Notes under the pieces: model-generated | The model's input: only the letters and a program-made list of their open reading frames with translations | Told to the model about the DNA's origin: nothing | Databases searched by the model: none | Shown: piece by piece, positions 28,933 to 37,139 of the stretch | Layout of the letters: every line of letters starts with the position of its first letter | Position numbering within the stretch: the first letter of the stretch is position 1 | Position numbers and translations under genes: made by a program | Source of the DNA: Microbulbifer rhizosphaerae | GTDB taxonomy: Bacteria; Pseudomonadota; Gammaproteobacteria; Pseudomonadales; Cellvibrionaceae | DNA: 64,000 nucleotides | NCBI RefSeq assembly: GCF_014191725.1 | Contig: NZ_JACHWZ010000006.1 | Span: forward strand, 62,001-126,000 | Direction of reading: 5' to 3'

Positions 28933-30350
28933 CACACTTTGTCTCCCAGCAGCAGGTTCAGCAACGCGTCGACGCGGATATGGGGAATACCCTGGCCCGC
29001 GCCCATCCCCGCCGGCGGGCGCAACTGCGGTGGAGCGGCGCCGGCGTAGTGCCGCCACTCCTCGCCGGCGCGGGGCACATGGGCAAAGATTTCCGCATTT
29101 TCGAACCCCAGATAGTGCCCCTCCATATCGTGCCCCACCAGTATGCGGCGGCCTTCCCGTTGATTCTCGTTCGAACAGCGCACCGCAGCGATGGCTTCGC
29201 AGAAGAGCGGCAAGCCGCGATGGTGGGCGCCGGCGAATGCCTGCTGCAACTGCTGCCCCAGCAGCTGGCGCAGGGCATCGTGGTCCGCCGCCAGCACCTG
29301 GTCCACCTTGGTGGCGGCGAATACCAGGCGGTCCACCCGCGGCCGCCACAGTTTGCTCAGCGGGCCGGAGCGGCCGTAGCGAAAAGTGTCGGCGATATGG
29401 CCGAAGGCGAGACGCATGTCGTCCAGTGCCTGCTCGCCGGCATACAGGGTTCCGATCATATCCACCAGGACCAGTTGCCGATCCAGGTGACGGAAATGGC
29501 TCTCCGCAAAGGGGGCCACCTGCTCGCGCAAATAATCCCGGTAGCGCTGTGCCAGGTATTGGTAGTTGCTCTCTACCGGCAGCGCCTCCAGTTGCTCTCG
29601 GCTGTGCCCACGCAGGTCCAGCAGCGGCAGGACGCCGTAATTTTCACCGTCGAGCAGTGCGCGCCCCGGCTGTAAATAACTGAGCTTGCGCTGGCTGCGG
29701 CAGTCGAGTAGGAACTGGCGGTAGTCCCGCCATAGGGCGTCGAGCCGGCCCGGTTCCGCAGTCGCCCGCGGCGCCAGCCCAGCCAGTTGCGAGACCAACT
29801 GAGGCGCCAGCCCGGCGCGGGAGTCGGCGCCGATGATATGAGTTTGCTGGCGGCACCAGTCATCGTAGTCCAGTTGCAGCATCGGCAGATCCATCAGCCA
29901 TTCGCCCGGGTAATCACGCAGCTCCAGGACCAGTGTACGGGTACCGGAGCGACCCAGCCGGTGCCGCCGGCGCAGGTGAATATGCAGCTCCAGAGCGGAC
30001 AGCTCCCGGGTGGACTCGGGCCAGCGCGGCGGCTGCGCCAGTAGCGCCTGCAGGCATTGCTCGTACTCGAAGAGCGGCAGGCCGCTGTCCAGTGCCGGTT
30101 TGATCTCCGCGCCCAGCAGATCGCCGTTCAGCGCCGGGGCGAAGCCGGGCAACTGGGCCTTTTGCGGGTGCATCAACTGGTGGATCAGACTGGTGATCAG
30201 GGTGGATTTACCGGCACCACTGAGACCGGTGATGCCGATACAGACGCGCCGGTCAAGCAGCCGCTCGGCGGCCCAGTGGGACTTCTCCCGCGCCTCGCGG
30301 TGCCATTGGCGCACTTTGCCTTTCAGGCGCGCACTGCGGCTGTCGCTCAT
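28932..30350 (-). CDS. ycjX: YcjX-family P-loop protein
   Basis: 472-residue predicted nucleotide-binding protein (DUF463). Walker A is GLSGAGKST at 42-50. The conserved LRDYPGEWL motif is near 148, and LVLVDMIGTLYAGEQALDDM and VFAATKVDQVL follow. Its biochemical role is not established; the E. coli homologue is stress-induced. It is the middle gene of a three-gene minus-strand cluster: GSGD-repeat protein, ycjX, ycjF. The start has no strong ribosome site but begins 10 bp after the preceding stop, suggesting coupling. Confidence 0.88.
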   Translation of the reverse strand: MSDSRSARLKGKVRQWHREAREKSHWAAERLLDRRVCIGITGLSGAGKSTLITSLIHQLMHPQKAQLPGFAPALNGDLLGAEIKPALDSGLPLFEYEQCLQALLAQPPRWPESTRELSALELHIHLRRRHRLGRSGTRTLVLELRDYPGEWLMDLPMLQLDYDDWCRQQTHIIGADSRAGLAPQLVSQLAGLAPRATAEPGRLDALWRDYRQFLLDCRSQRKLSYLQPGRALLDGENYGVLPLLDLRGHSREQLEALPVESNYQYLAQRYRDYLREQVAPFAESHFRHLDRQLVLVDMIGTLYAGEQALDDMRLAFGHIADTFRYGRSGPLSKLWRPRVDRLVFAATKVDQVLAADHDALRQLLGQQLQQAFAGAHHRGLPLFCEAIAAVRCSNENQREGRRILVGHDMEGHYLGFENAEIFAHVPRAGEEWRHYAGAAPPQLRPPAGMGAGQGIPHIRVDALLNLLLGDKV

Positions 30351-30360
30351 AGGGAGGGGG

Positions 30361-31161
30361 TCACTCCACCAACGCCACGTCGCCGGAGCCCATCACCGAG
30401 AAGGAATCCCTGCCGGGGCGGCGCAGCACCACATCGCCGGAGCCCATGATCGATCCGCCGGCACTCTTTGCCTGCAGGCCGCGGCCGACAAAATCGCCGG
30501 ACCCCATCAGGCTGATGTCCAATTCACCCACGCGGCCGCCCACCACCATGTCGCCGGAACCCGTAATCTTCGCCGCCAGCGTCTCCCCGGCAAAGCTGTC
30601 CAGGCGCATGTCACCGGAGCCCCTGATAGAGGTTTCACCGCGCACTGCCAGGACCGTTCCCAACAGCAAGTCGCCGGAGCCGGTGAGGGATGCAGAGAGG
30701 GACTCGGCGGCCACCTTGTTCACTTTCAGTGTGCCGGAACCGGTGACCCGCAGCTCAAGATTTTCACTCTCCAGGGTGTCCGCACGGACCTCCCCGGAAC
30801 CGGTGACCACGACCGCATCCACCACCGGCAGAGTGACGCGAAAGCGAACGGACGACTCATCGCTGACGCTGATCACGCCGAAAAAAAACTTTCGCTCCGG
30901 TTCCACCGACAGTTCCAGGGACTCGCCACGCAATTCGGCCTTCACGTGGGGCATGGCCTCCTCAGAGCCGGTGGCTATCACTTCGAAGCCATCTCCCTGC
31001 ACCAGTTCCAGACTGGAACTCCCCTCGAGGACGACCCGGGTAAAACCCGACAGAGGGAACTGCCTGCTGGGGGCCTCTTCCGCGCGGATACCGCCGGCCA
31101 GGGTTGCCGCCAACAGCAACAGCGCCGCCAGGGGAGCGGCCAGGTAGGATTTTGTGATCAT
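30361..31161 (-). CDS. exported DUF2807 (GIN-domain) protein with GSGD repeats
   Basis: 266 residues from the ATG at 31161, which is six bases after GAGAGGA. A signal peptide (LAALLLLAATLAGGIRAEE) is followed by a repetitive beta-structure. GSG(D/E/T) recurs about every 18-20 residues (VVTGSGEVRAD, RVTGSGTLKV, SLTGSGDLLLG, SIRGSGDMRLD, KITGSGDMVVG, SLMGSGDFVG, SIMGSGDVVL, SVMGSGDVAL). This is the putative auto-transporter adhesin head GIN pattern, probably a beta-solenoid outside the inner membrane. It is upstream of ycjX-ycjF. Confidence 0.85.
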   Translation of the reverse strand: MITKSYLAAPLAALLLLAATLAGGIRAEEAPSRQFPLSGFTRVVLEGSSSLELVQGDGFEVIATGSEEAMPHVKAELRGESLELSVEPERKFFFGVISVSDESSVRFRVTLPVVDAVVVTGSGEVRADTLESENLELRVTGSGTLKVNKVAAESLSASLTGSGDLLLGTVLAVRGETSIRGSGDMRLDSFAGETLAAKITGSGDMVVGGRVGELDISLMGSGDFVGRGLQAKSAGGSIMGSGDVVLRRPGRDSFSVMGSGDVALVE

Positions 31162-31251
31162 GGATTCCTCTCGATCTGAAGTTGCCGACACTGCCATATA
31201 GACGAACCGCCGGGTCATCCTGGATGCAGGCCTGGGACAACTTTACCGGAT

Positions 31252-31674
31252 TCAGCCGCAATTCGCTTCGCTGTGACCCATGTCCACCAGAGCCTCGCGT
31301 ATCTTGCGCGCCTCCGCTGCGAGCGCCTCGGCGTCGGCGGGCTTTTGCTTGGAGAAATCGAAATCCCCCAGCGCCTCCACCGGAATCAGGTGGATATGGG
31401 TGTGCGGCACCTCCAGGCCCGCCACCATCACCCCCACCCGCTTGGGCTGGTAGACCGCCTTGAGACCTTTGGCGACCTTCTGCGACACCCGCATGAGGTG
31501 GGCGGCGGTCTCCTCCGGCACATCGTCCCAGTGATTCACCTCCTCCACCGGGATCACCAGGCAGTGACCCGACCTGATGGGCGCGATGGTCATAATCGCC
31601 ACCGCCTGCTCGTCGCGCCAGATAAAATGCCCGGGCAGATCGCCATTGATAATCTGAGTAAAGATGCTCGCCAT
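31252..31674 (-). CDS. HIT-family nucleotide hydrolase/transferase
   Basis: 140-residue histidine-triad protein; the HxHxH motif is in HTHIHLIPV near 95. The N-terminus (FTQIINGDLPGHFIWRDEQ) and the RSGHCLVIPVEEVNHWDDV segment are typical of HIT proteins that hydrolyse AMP-lysine or dinucleoside phosphates. The exact substrate is unknown. It is transcribed alone, ending about 90 bp before the DUF2807 gene start. Confidence 0.88.
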   Translation of the reverse strand: MASIFTQIINGDLPGHFIWRDEQAVAIMTIAPIRSGHCLVIPVEEVNHWDDVPEETAAHLMRVSQKVAKGLKAVYQPKRVGVMVAGLEVPHTHIHLIPVEALGDFDFSKQKPADAEALAAEARKIREALVDMGHSEANCG

Positions 31675-32195
31675 GTCAGCCCCTTAATGAACGGGTTGGA
31701 AGGGTGACATCCTCCCTTCCGCCCAGATAATGAATTCCGGAGTGCGGGCCACCGACCCGCCAGTCTGCGCAAGTCTATCAGCCTGGAGAAAAAGTGCAGC
31801 TGTCCGCTTCACGGCCCCGGAGTCGTCCCTTTCCACTCCGCTGGCAAAGGCCCGCGCGAGTGTCGTCTTTCCGTGGCTATTGGCAGACAATCGCAAATCA
31901 CTCGTCCTTTGCCCGCTAACCAATTGATGGCAAAGCCAAAAAGAAGCGGCGGGGAAACAATGCGCACCTGTTTCCCAAAACCCCTATTTTAATGCAGTAA
32001 AACAACCCGACGAACAAGATGACAATTTTCCGGAGTGCCGTTGGCAGTATTGATGTTATGCCTTAGGCTCCCCCCATAACGTTGTTACGCATGGAGCCCG
32101 GCATTCGCCAGCTTGCCCTTGCCGCCTTTTTCAGGCTCCGCGGAAAAATCTGTTCCAGTTATTTTTAGCTTTAACTTCTCTTGGGGGGAAGCGAT
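31675..32195. other. 521-bp intergenic region without a gene
   Basis: No supported coding sequence on either strand. The right part carries a weak GGCTCC / GGAGCC pairing (about 32067-32100) and an AT-rich stretch just before the globin-like gene, where its promoter probably lies. No specific operator was recognised. Confidence 0.5.
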
Positions 32196-32555
32196 ATGCA
32201 AAGCCTGTTAGATCAGGTCGGCGGCTCTCGAATTGTCAACCGTACCGTCAGTGAGTTTTACCAGGCAATCGGCCGACACCTTTCCAGCTTCGAATCCTGC
32301 GACCACAAGAAACAACAAAGCCGACAAGCCCGGTTTCTCAACCACGCGCTGTCCGCACAGCCGGAACCAATCCATTCAGCCCGCGCCAGCTTTCTCGCCC
32401 AGGGACTCGACTCCCCCCTGTTTGGGGCATTGCTGGAGTTCATCGAGGCCCGGCTTATCGAGCTGGGATTCACCTGCCAGCTGAGCAGGCGCCTGGTGGA
32501 AACCGCCGGCGACCTGTATCTCAGCTGTGAGCAGGATCTCTCCATCGCCTGCTGA
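32196..32555 (+). CDS. truncated-hemoglobin-like protein, probably heme-deficient
   Basis: 119 residues from the ATG at 32196, eight bases after GGGGGAAG. It follows the group I truncated-globin pattern: LLDQVGGSRIVNRTVSEFYQAI (A-B helices with the B10-like tyrosine), RQARFLNHAL (E helix), then FGALLEFIEARLIELGF (G helix). Aligned by eye to M. tuberculosis trHbN, the proximal F8 histidine falls on the phenylalanine of RASFLAQGL. The nearest histidine is seven residues earlier. It may be a non-heme or sensor relative. No operon partner is visible. Confidence 0.55.
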   Translation: MQSLLDQVGGSRIVNRTVSEFYQAIGRHLSSFESCDHKKQQSRQARFLNHALSAQPEPIHSARASFLAQGLDSPLFGALLEFIEARLIELGFTCQLSRRLVETAGDLYLSCEQDLSIAC

Positions 32556-32935
32556 GGCCTCCCGCCCTCTCCGCGCCCCCTGTCCCGCCTCTAATGGCGC
32601 ATTCAAAGCACCCCCCAGGTGCCAAGGCAAGGCGCAGTCCGCCGGGAATGGCGTGCCCCAAGGGCTGCAACATAGTATTGGCGCCTAGACGCGGCTCCCT
32701 TCGGACAAGCCGATAGGCGGCCATCTGCGTCGTTGCGCTCGCCTGAACTAGCTGGCTAGCCCTGCGCTCACGTGCATATGCCCGCCTTTCGGCTTGCTGA
32801 ATGCGCCATTAAGGCGGGACAGGACACCGGTTGCGACCGGGCGGGCCGCTCAATACAATGACCACTCACAGCCTTTATCCTCCGTACCGTACGGTAAGCG
32901 CTACTCAATCCACCTACCTTTTCTTAGGATTACCC
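32556..32935. other. 380-bp gap occupied mainly by an inverted-repeat element
   Basis: No gene. Positions 32581-32821 are the element listed separately. The remaining ~110 bp before slyD should hold its promoter. A short TAGGAT precedes the slyD ATG. Confidence 0.6.
32581..32821. mobile_element. 241-bp element with terminal inverted repeats (MITE-like)
   Basis: The left end TGTCCCGCCTCTAATGGCGC... (32581-32609) and the right end, read as its complement, TGTCCCGCCTTAATGGCGC... (32796-32821) match over 26-29 bp with three small indel differences. The interior is GC-rich and non-coding, with its own short palindromes. No target-site duplication is clear. Size, ends and lack of genes suggest a non-autonomous miniature element. 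Confidence 0.65.
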
Positions 32936-33400
32936 ATGAAGATTGCCAACCACTCCGTAGTGGAGATGCACTACACCCTGAAAGATGCCGACGGCACCGT
33001 CATCGACTCCTCCGCCGATGGCGAACCGCTGAAATACCTCCAGGGCGTGGGTAACATCATCCCCGGCCTGGAACAGGAGATGCTGGACAAGAGTATCGGG
33101 GACAAATTCACCGCGGTGATCCCCCCCGAAGAGGCTTACGGCCCGCAAAACCCCGAACTGATCCAGACCCTGCCGCGCAGCGCCTTTGGAGGCGTTGACA
33201 AGCTGGAAGTGGGCATGGCGTTTCGCGCCCAGAGTACCGAGGGCCAGCCCATCGAAGTAGAGATTATCGAAATCGACGGTGACCAGGTGACCATCAACGG
33301 CAATCATCCCCTCGCCGGTGTAGAGCTACATTTCGATATCGAGGTGGTTTCCGTGCGCGAAGCCACCCCGGAAGAGATCGACCACGGCCACGTGCACTGA
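32936..33400 (+). CDS. slyD: FKBP-type peptidyl-prolyl isomerase SlyD
   Basis: 154-residue prolyl isomerase and chaperone of the SlyD/FkpB class. Its FKBP domain is split by the IF insert: MHYTLKDADGTVIDSS, GVGNIIPGLEQEM, IPPEEAYGPQNPELIQTLPRS, then VTINGNHPLAGVELHFDIEV. E. coli SlyD carries a long metal-binding His/Cys tail; here the tail is only EIDHGHVH. Nickel delivery is therefore uncertain while isomerase activity is expected. The ATG at 32936 is preferred over the in-frame start at 32831, which would add a non-conserved extension. Confidence 0.93.
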   Translation: MKIANHSVVEMHYTLKDADGTVIDSSADGEPLKYLQGVGNIIPGLEQEMLDKSIGDKFTAVIPPEEAYGPQNPELIQTLPRSAFGGVDKLEVGMAFRAQSTEGQPIEVEIIEIDGDQVTINGNHPLAGVELHFDIEVVSVREATPEEIDHGHVH

Positions 33401-33427
33401 TCCCCCTCCCACTGGAATCGGGGAAAG

Positions 33428-33496
33428 CAGGAGCGGCCGCTGGCCGCGATCGTTGACGGCTTGATCCCGGATCGATCGCGGCCAGCGGCCGCTTCC
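33428..33496. repeat. REP/REPIN-like inverted doublet 3
   Basis: Arms GGAGCGGCCGCTGGCCGCGA and its complement flank a 29-bp loop, between slyD and the DCC-family gene. This copy has GCTGG in place of GTTGG in both arms, a compensated change that keeps the stem. Confidence 0.88.
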
Positions 33497-33519
33497 AGAC
33501 CGAACATTACCGACGGAAA

Positions 33520-33957
33520 ATGCCAGGGGCCCTCCCGGACAAAATCATCCTCTTCGACAGCCTGTGCAACCTTTGCAACGGCTGGAGCCGCTTCGTTCTT
33601 CACCGAGACAAAAACGCCATTTTTACCCTGTGCCGGGTACAATCCCCCGCTGGACAGCAACTGCTGGCCCGCCTGGGCCTTCCGCTGGACACCTATGAAA
33701 CCATAATCTACCTGGAGCGCCGCGGTGACACCTTTGTGGACTACCACAAGAGCGAGGCCACCCAGCGGATATTGGCGCGACTGCCCGCTCCCTGGTGCTA
33801 CCTGGCCTGGCTGCGTTTCGTGCCGCGAGCGATCCGGGATCTTGTATACGACGGCATAGCCCGCAACCGCTACCGGCTGTTCGGTAAACGGCAAGAATGC
33901 AAATTGCCCAGCCCGGAGGAGCAGCAGAGGTTTTTGGAAGAGATTGATGTTGACTGA
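33520..33957 (+). CDS. DCC-family (DUF393) thiol-disulfide-like protein
   Basis: 145-residue thioredoxin-fold protein with the family signature D-x-x-C-x-x-C in IILFDSLCNLCNG (C16, C19). The second half has YHKSEATQRILARL and VYDGIARNRYRLFG, both typical of DUF393. A redox role is assumed for the family but not proven. It overlaps the start of tcdA by 14 bp on the same strand, so the two are probably co-translated. The 5' flank is a REP doublet. Confidence 0.85.
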   Translation: MPGALPDKIILFDSLCNLCNGWSRFVLHRDKNAIFTLCRVQSPAGQQLLARLGLPLDTYETIIYLERRGDTFVDYHKSEATQRILARLPAPWCYLAWLRFVPRAIRDLVYDGIARNRYRLFGKRQECKLPSPEEQQRFLEEIDVD

Positions 33958-34747
33958 TCAGTACCTGCAACGTTTCGGCGGCATCGCCCGCCTCTACGGC
34001 GAGGACGTCCTGGACAAACTACAGCGGGCCCATTTCGCGGTAATCGGTATCGGCGGTGTGGGCAGTTGGACCGCCGAGGCCCTGGCCCGCTCCGGCGTTG
34101 GGCGGATCACCCTGATCGACCTGGACGACGTGTGCATCACCAACAGCAATCGCCAGAGCCACGCGCTGGCCGACACCATCGGCAAAATCAAGGTCGACGT
34201 GATGGCCGAGCGGTTGCGGCAAATCAATCCGGAGATCGCCGTGCACACGGAGGAAGACTTTATCGCCGCGGACAACCTGGCCCAACTGCTCGACCCTGAA
34301 CGGCCCATCGATATCGCAATCGATGCTATCGACTCGGCGCGGGTAAAAGCCGCCCTGATCGCCTACTGCAAGGCCCGCAAGCTGCGCCTGGTCACCGTGG
34401 GCTCCGCCGGGGGAAAACGGGACCCCGGCCGGGTGACCTGCGCCGACCTGGGCCGCACGGTCAGCGACCCCATGTTGGCCAAGGTGCGCCAGCACCTCTA
34501 CCGCTTCCACAATTTCCAGAAATCCCGCAAACGCCAGTTCGGCGTGGACGCCATCTACTCCGACGAACCCATGGTATATCCTCAGCCCGGAGGTGAAGTG
34601 TGCCGGCAGAAGAGCGCCATGCAGGACGGAGTCAAACTGGATTGCAGCGGCGGCTTCGGGGCCGCCACCATGGTTACCGGCACCTTCGGTTTTGTGGCCG
34701 CGGCGCGGGGTATCGAACGATTGTTGCAAACCCAAAACCGGGATTGA
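33944..34747 (+). CDS. tcdA: tRNA threonylcarbamoyladenosine dehydratase
   Basis: E1-like ATP-dependent enzyme that cyclises t6A37 to ct6A in tRNAs reading ANN codons. It has 267 residues (or 266 from the adjacent ATG). The nucleotide-binding loop is VIGIGGVGSWTAEALARSG (about 31-49), followed by LIDLDDVCITNSNRQ, the conserved aspartate region DAIDSARVKAALI, and VTVGSAGGKRDPGRV. In E. coli the gene (csdL) adjoins csdA and csdE, which supply sulfur-transfer function. Here the fused csdA-csdE gene is about 5 kb downstream. Confidence 0.92.
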   Translation: MMLTDQYLQRFGGIARLYGEDVLDKLQRAHFAVIGIGGVGSWTAEALARSGVGRITLIDLDDVCITNSNRQSHALADTIGKIKVDVMAERLRQINPEIAVHTEEDFIAADNLAQLLDPERPIDIAIDAIDSARVKAALIAYCKARKLRLVTVGSAGGKRDPGRVTCADLGRTVSDPMLAKVRQHLYRFHNFQKSRKRQFGVDAIYSDEPMVYPQPGGEVCRQKSAMQDGVKLDCSGGFGAATMVTGTFGFVAAARGIERLLQTQNRD

Positions 34748-34774
34748 TTTGAGGGGCGCTCTGCAATATCCGGC

Positions 34775-35626
34775 TCAGGCCAGGCAATTTCTCAACGACT
34801 CCCGATAGCGCCGGCTGACCGGCACCTGGATCCGGCTGGTCAAATGGATGCGCGCATCACCGGTTTCCAGCGGTTCGATTTCGGCCACCGAGTCCAGGTT
34901 GACCAGGTAGGAGCGGTGCACCCGCACAAACTTGTCCGGGTCGAGGCGCCGATAGAGATTGCTCAGCGTATCCCGCAGCGGATAGATGCGGTTACCCACA
35001 TGCAGGTTGACATAGTTGCCCGCCACCTCCGCCCACTCAATGTCCTTCACATTGACCAGAAACTCCCTGCCGAACTTTTTCACCAGCAGCCGCTCCGGCC
35101 TCTCCACCGACTCCACCGGTTCGCCCTCGTCCGGCCGGCCCAGCAGGCTGGCCTCGCCCTGCAGGCGCAGCAGGATAAAGCGGTACAAGTAAATCAAAGA
35201 CAGATAGCCGGCGTAGGCGCGGAAGTCTTTCAGGTATTCGTAAAACAGTTCGCTGGGCCAGTGGCCGAAGTCGTAGCTACTGCCCTGCAGGCCGTAGGCC
35301 AACTCGCGAATCGCCACCATCCCCAGCACGTGTATCAACGACCAGGGAACAGTCAGCAGTGCGTGGATGGCCAAACCGTGTTTCAGATGGCCGGTACGGA
35401 TCGGAAAGCGACTGTCCCAGTGCAACACCAGGGGGAGTAGCGCCGCCTGCACGGCCAGGCTGCTGCCCTCCCACAGCAACGGCATCCAGGGCGCGAACCC
35501 GAGATCCAGGCGGGCGTTCTCCATCAGCACCACGGCGCTCTGCGCCAACCACTGCACCAGAAAGAACAGCCCCCAGAATCCGACCTCGAACACCCTGCGC
35601 CGGGAAAGATAGTCCTGCAACGTCAT
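34775..35626 (-). CDS. membrane-anchored LytTR transcriptional regulator
   Basis: 283 residues. The N-terminal half is hydrophobic with four predicted membrane segments (WGLFFLVQWLAQSAVVLM, LLWEGSSLAVQAALLPLVL, ALLTVPWSLIHVLGMVAI, YAGYLSLIYLYRFILL). The C-terminal LytTR DNA-binding domain covers about 180-280 (FLVNVKDIEWAEVAGNYVNL, FVRVHRSYLVNL, VPVSRRYRESL). There is no receiver domain, so the membrane part is likely the sensor. It is divergent from the acyltransferase gene and may control it. Confidence 0.9.
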   Translation of the reverse strand: MTLQDYLSRRRVFEVGFWGLFFLVQWLAQSAVVLMENARLDLGFAPWMPLLWEGSSLAVQAALLPLVLHWDSRFPIRTGHLKHGLAIHALLTVPWSLIHVLGMVAIRELAYGLQGSSYDFGHWPSELFYEYLKDFRAYAGYLSLIYLYRFILLRLQGEASLLGRPDEGEPVESVERPERLLVKKFGREFLVNVKDIEWAEVAGNYVNLHVGNRIYPLRDTLSNLYRRLDPDKFVRVHRSYLVNLDSVAEIEPLETGDARIHLTSRIQVPVSRRYRESLRNCLA

Positions 35627-35793
35627 TTCAAACTCCTCTTCCCGGCATTCTACCCAAAACGCTCTGCGAGGATGCCGCCGTCCGCCCCCCTATTCCGCCG
35701 TTCGCCCCCAATGCCCCGCGATCCGCCCCTGGGCGCTGGCGAAGGGCCCGATCCGGCGGCAGCATGACGATATATCCAACGGGAGCCATCACG

Positions 35794-37002
35794 ATGCAAC
35801 CTACTCTGGACACCGGTACCCGCCGCTACGATATCGATGCCATCCGGGTGCTGGCCTTCGCCCTGCTGATTCTCTACCACGTCGGAATGTTCTATGTGGC
35901 GGACTGGGGCTGGCATATCAAGAGCCGATATCAAAGCGACACGCTGCAACTGTTGATGCTTCTGGTCAACCAGTGGCGCATGCCCTTACTGTTCCTGATT
36001 TCCGGCACGGCCACTTGGTTCATATTCCGTAAATCGGGAGCCGGGGAGTTTACCCGCAACAGACTGGTGCGACTGCTGCTGCCGCTGGCTTTCGGCATGC
36101 TGGTGGTGGCCCCACCCCAGGCCTACCTGGAAGCCCTGACCAACGGCGCGACGCAGCCGGGCTATCTGGCCTTCCTGAAACAGTATTTCACTTTCCAGCC
36201 GTGGCCGGATGGCGCCTTTGCCGGCAGCGACTTCGCCGGCATCACCTGGAACCATTTGTGGTATCTGCCCTACCTCCTGTGCTACACCCTGGTGCTGATC
36301 CCGGCCGCAATTTGGCTGCGCCAGCGCGAAGCGACATTGCAGCGGCTGCTGTCCCGCGTCAACGGCTACGGCCTGATCGCCCTGCCTGTACTGCCGATGC
36401 TGGTCTATGGTTTCACCCTGTTCCCGCGCTTCGGCAACTCCAACCACGCACTGCTGGACGACTGGTACGGCCATGCGCAATTCTTCACCTTTTTTGTCTA
36501 CGGCTACCTGCTGGCCGGCAACACCGCGCTCTGGCGAACCCTGGGGAAATTGCGCGGCTCGCTACTGTGGCTCGCCCCGGCCTGTTTCGCGGTGTTTCTC
36601 GCCCTGGAGAGGTTGTCGCCGGAGGACCTGTCGCCGGTGCAAAAGCTGGGGTATGGGACCGCGGTCTACCTGAACCGCTGGTGCTGGATACTGGCGGTAC
36701 TCGCCTGGGCGCACCACTGCCTGAACCGGCCCTTCCGCTGGCTGCCCTACGCCAACGAGGCGGTGTATCCCTGGTACATACTCCACCAGACGATCACTGT
36801 CATCGCCGGATACCAGCTGGCGCGATGGTCGCTGGGCCCGGTGCTGGAGCCAATGCTCGTATTAATAGCGACCATAGCTGGATGCCTGTTGCTGCACGAA
36901 TTTTTAATTCGCAGGTTCGCCATTCTGCGTCCACTGTTCGGCTTGAAACCCTTACCGACCGGCGCGGCCGTTTCTGATCGCAAAAGAATTGTCTTGAACT
37001 AG
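35794..37002 (+). CDS. acyltransferase 3 family membrane protein (OpgC-like)
   Basis: 402-residue integral membrane O-acyltransferase with about ten transmembrane helices. The N-terminus YDIDAIRVLAFALLILYHVGMF carries the family's RxxA and catalytic-type histidine. WRMPLLFLISGTATWF and RLVRLLLPLAFGMLVV follow, and YPWYILHQTITVI lies near the end. This resembles MdoC/OpgC, which succinylates periplasmic glucans, but other acyl acceptors are possible. The start at 35794 has GGGAG eight bases upstream. It is divergent from the LytTR regulator. Confidence 0.87.
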   Translation: MQPTLDTGTRRYDIDAIRVLAFALLILYHVGMFYVADWGWHIKSRYQSDTLQLLMLLVNQWRMPLLFLISGTATWFIFRKSGAGEFTRNRLVRLLLPLAFGMLVVAPPQAYLEALTNGATQPGYLAFLKQYFTFQPWPDGAFAGSDFAGITWNHLWYLPYLLCYTLVLIPAAIWLRQREATLQRLLSRVNGYGLIALPVLPMLVYGFTLFPRFGNSNHALLDDWYGHAQFFTFFVYGYLLAGNTALWRTLGKLRGSLLWLAPACFAVFLALERLSPEDLSPVQKLGYGTAVYLNRWCWILAVLAWAHHCLNRPFRWLPYANEAVYPWYILHQTITVIAGYQLARWSLGPVLEPMLVLIATIAGCLLLHEFLIRRFAILRPLFGLKPLPTGAAVSDRKRIVLN

Positions 37003-37139
37003 GGAATAGCAAACCGTCAATTAATAAAAGTTTAACGTTTTTATGTGAAAAATTGCCCGATATCACGCTATTGGTGTAGCCGGCGTGGTGAAATGCAGTT
37101 TCAACAACATTAAAAATGAACACGGCAAAGGAAATGACA

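Noticed and set aside
28933..29349. N-terminal extension of ycjF
   Set aside because: It lies inside ycjX in another frame and is Ala/Gly/Arg-rich; the coupled ATG at 28932 is the natural start.
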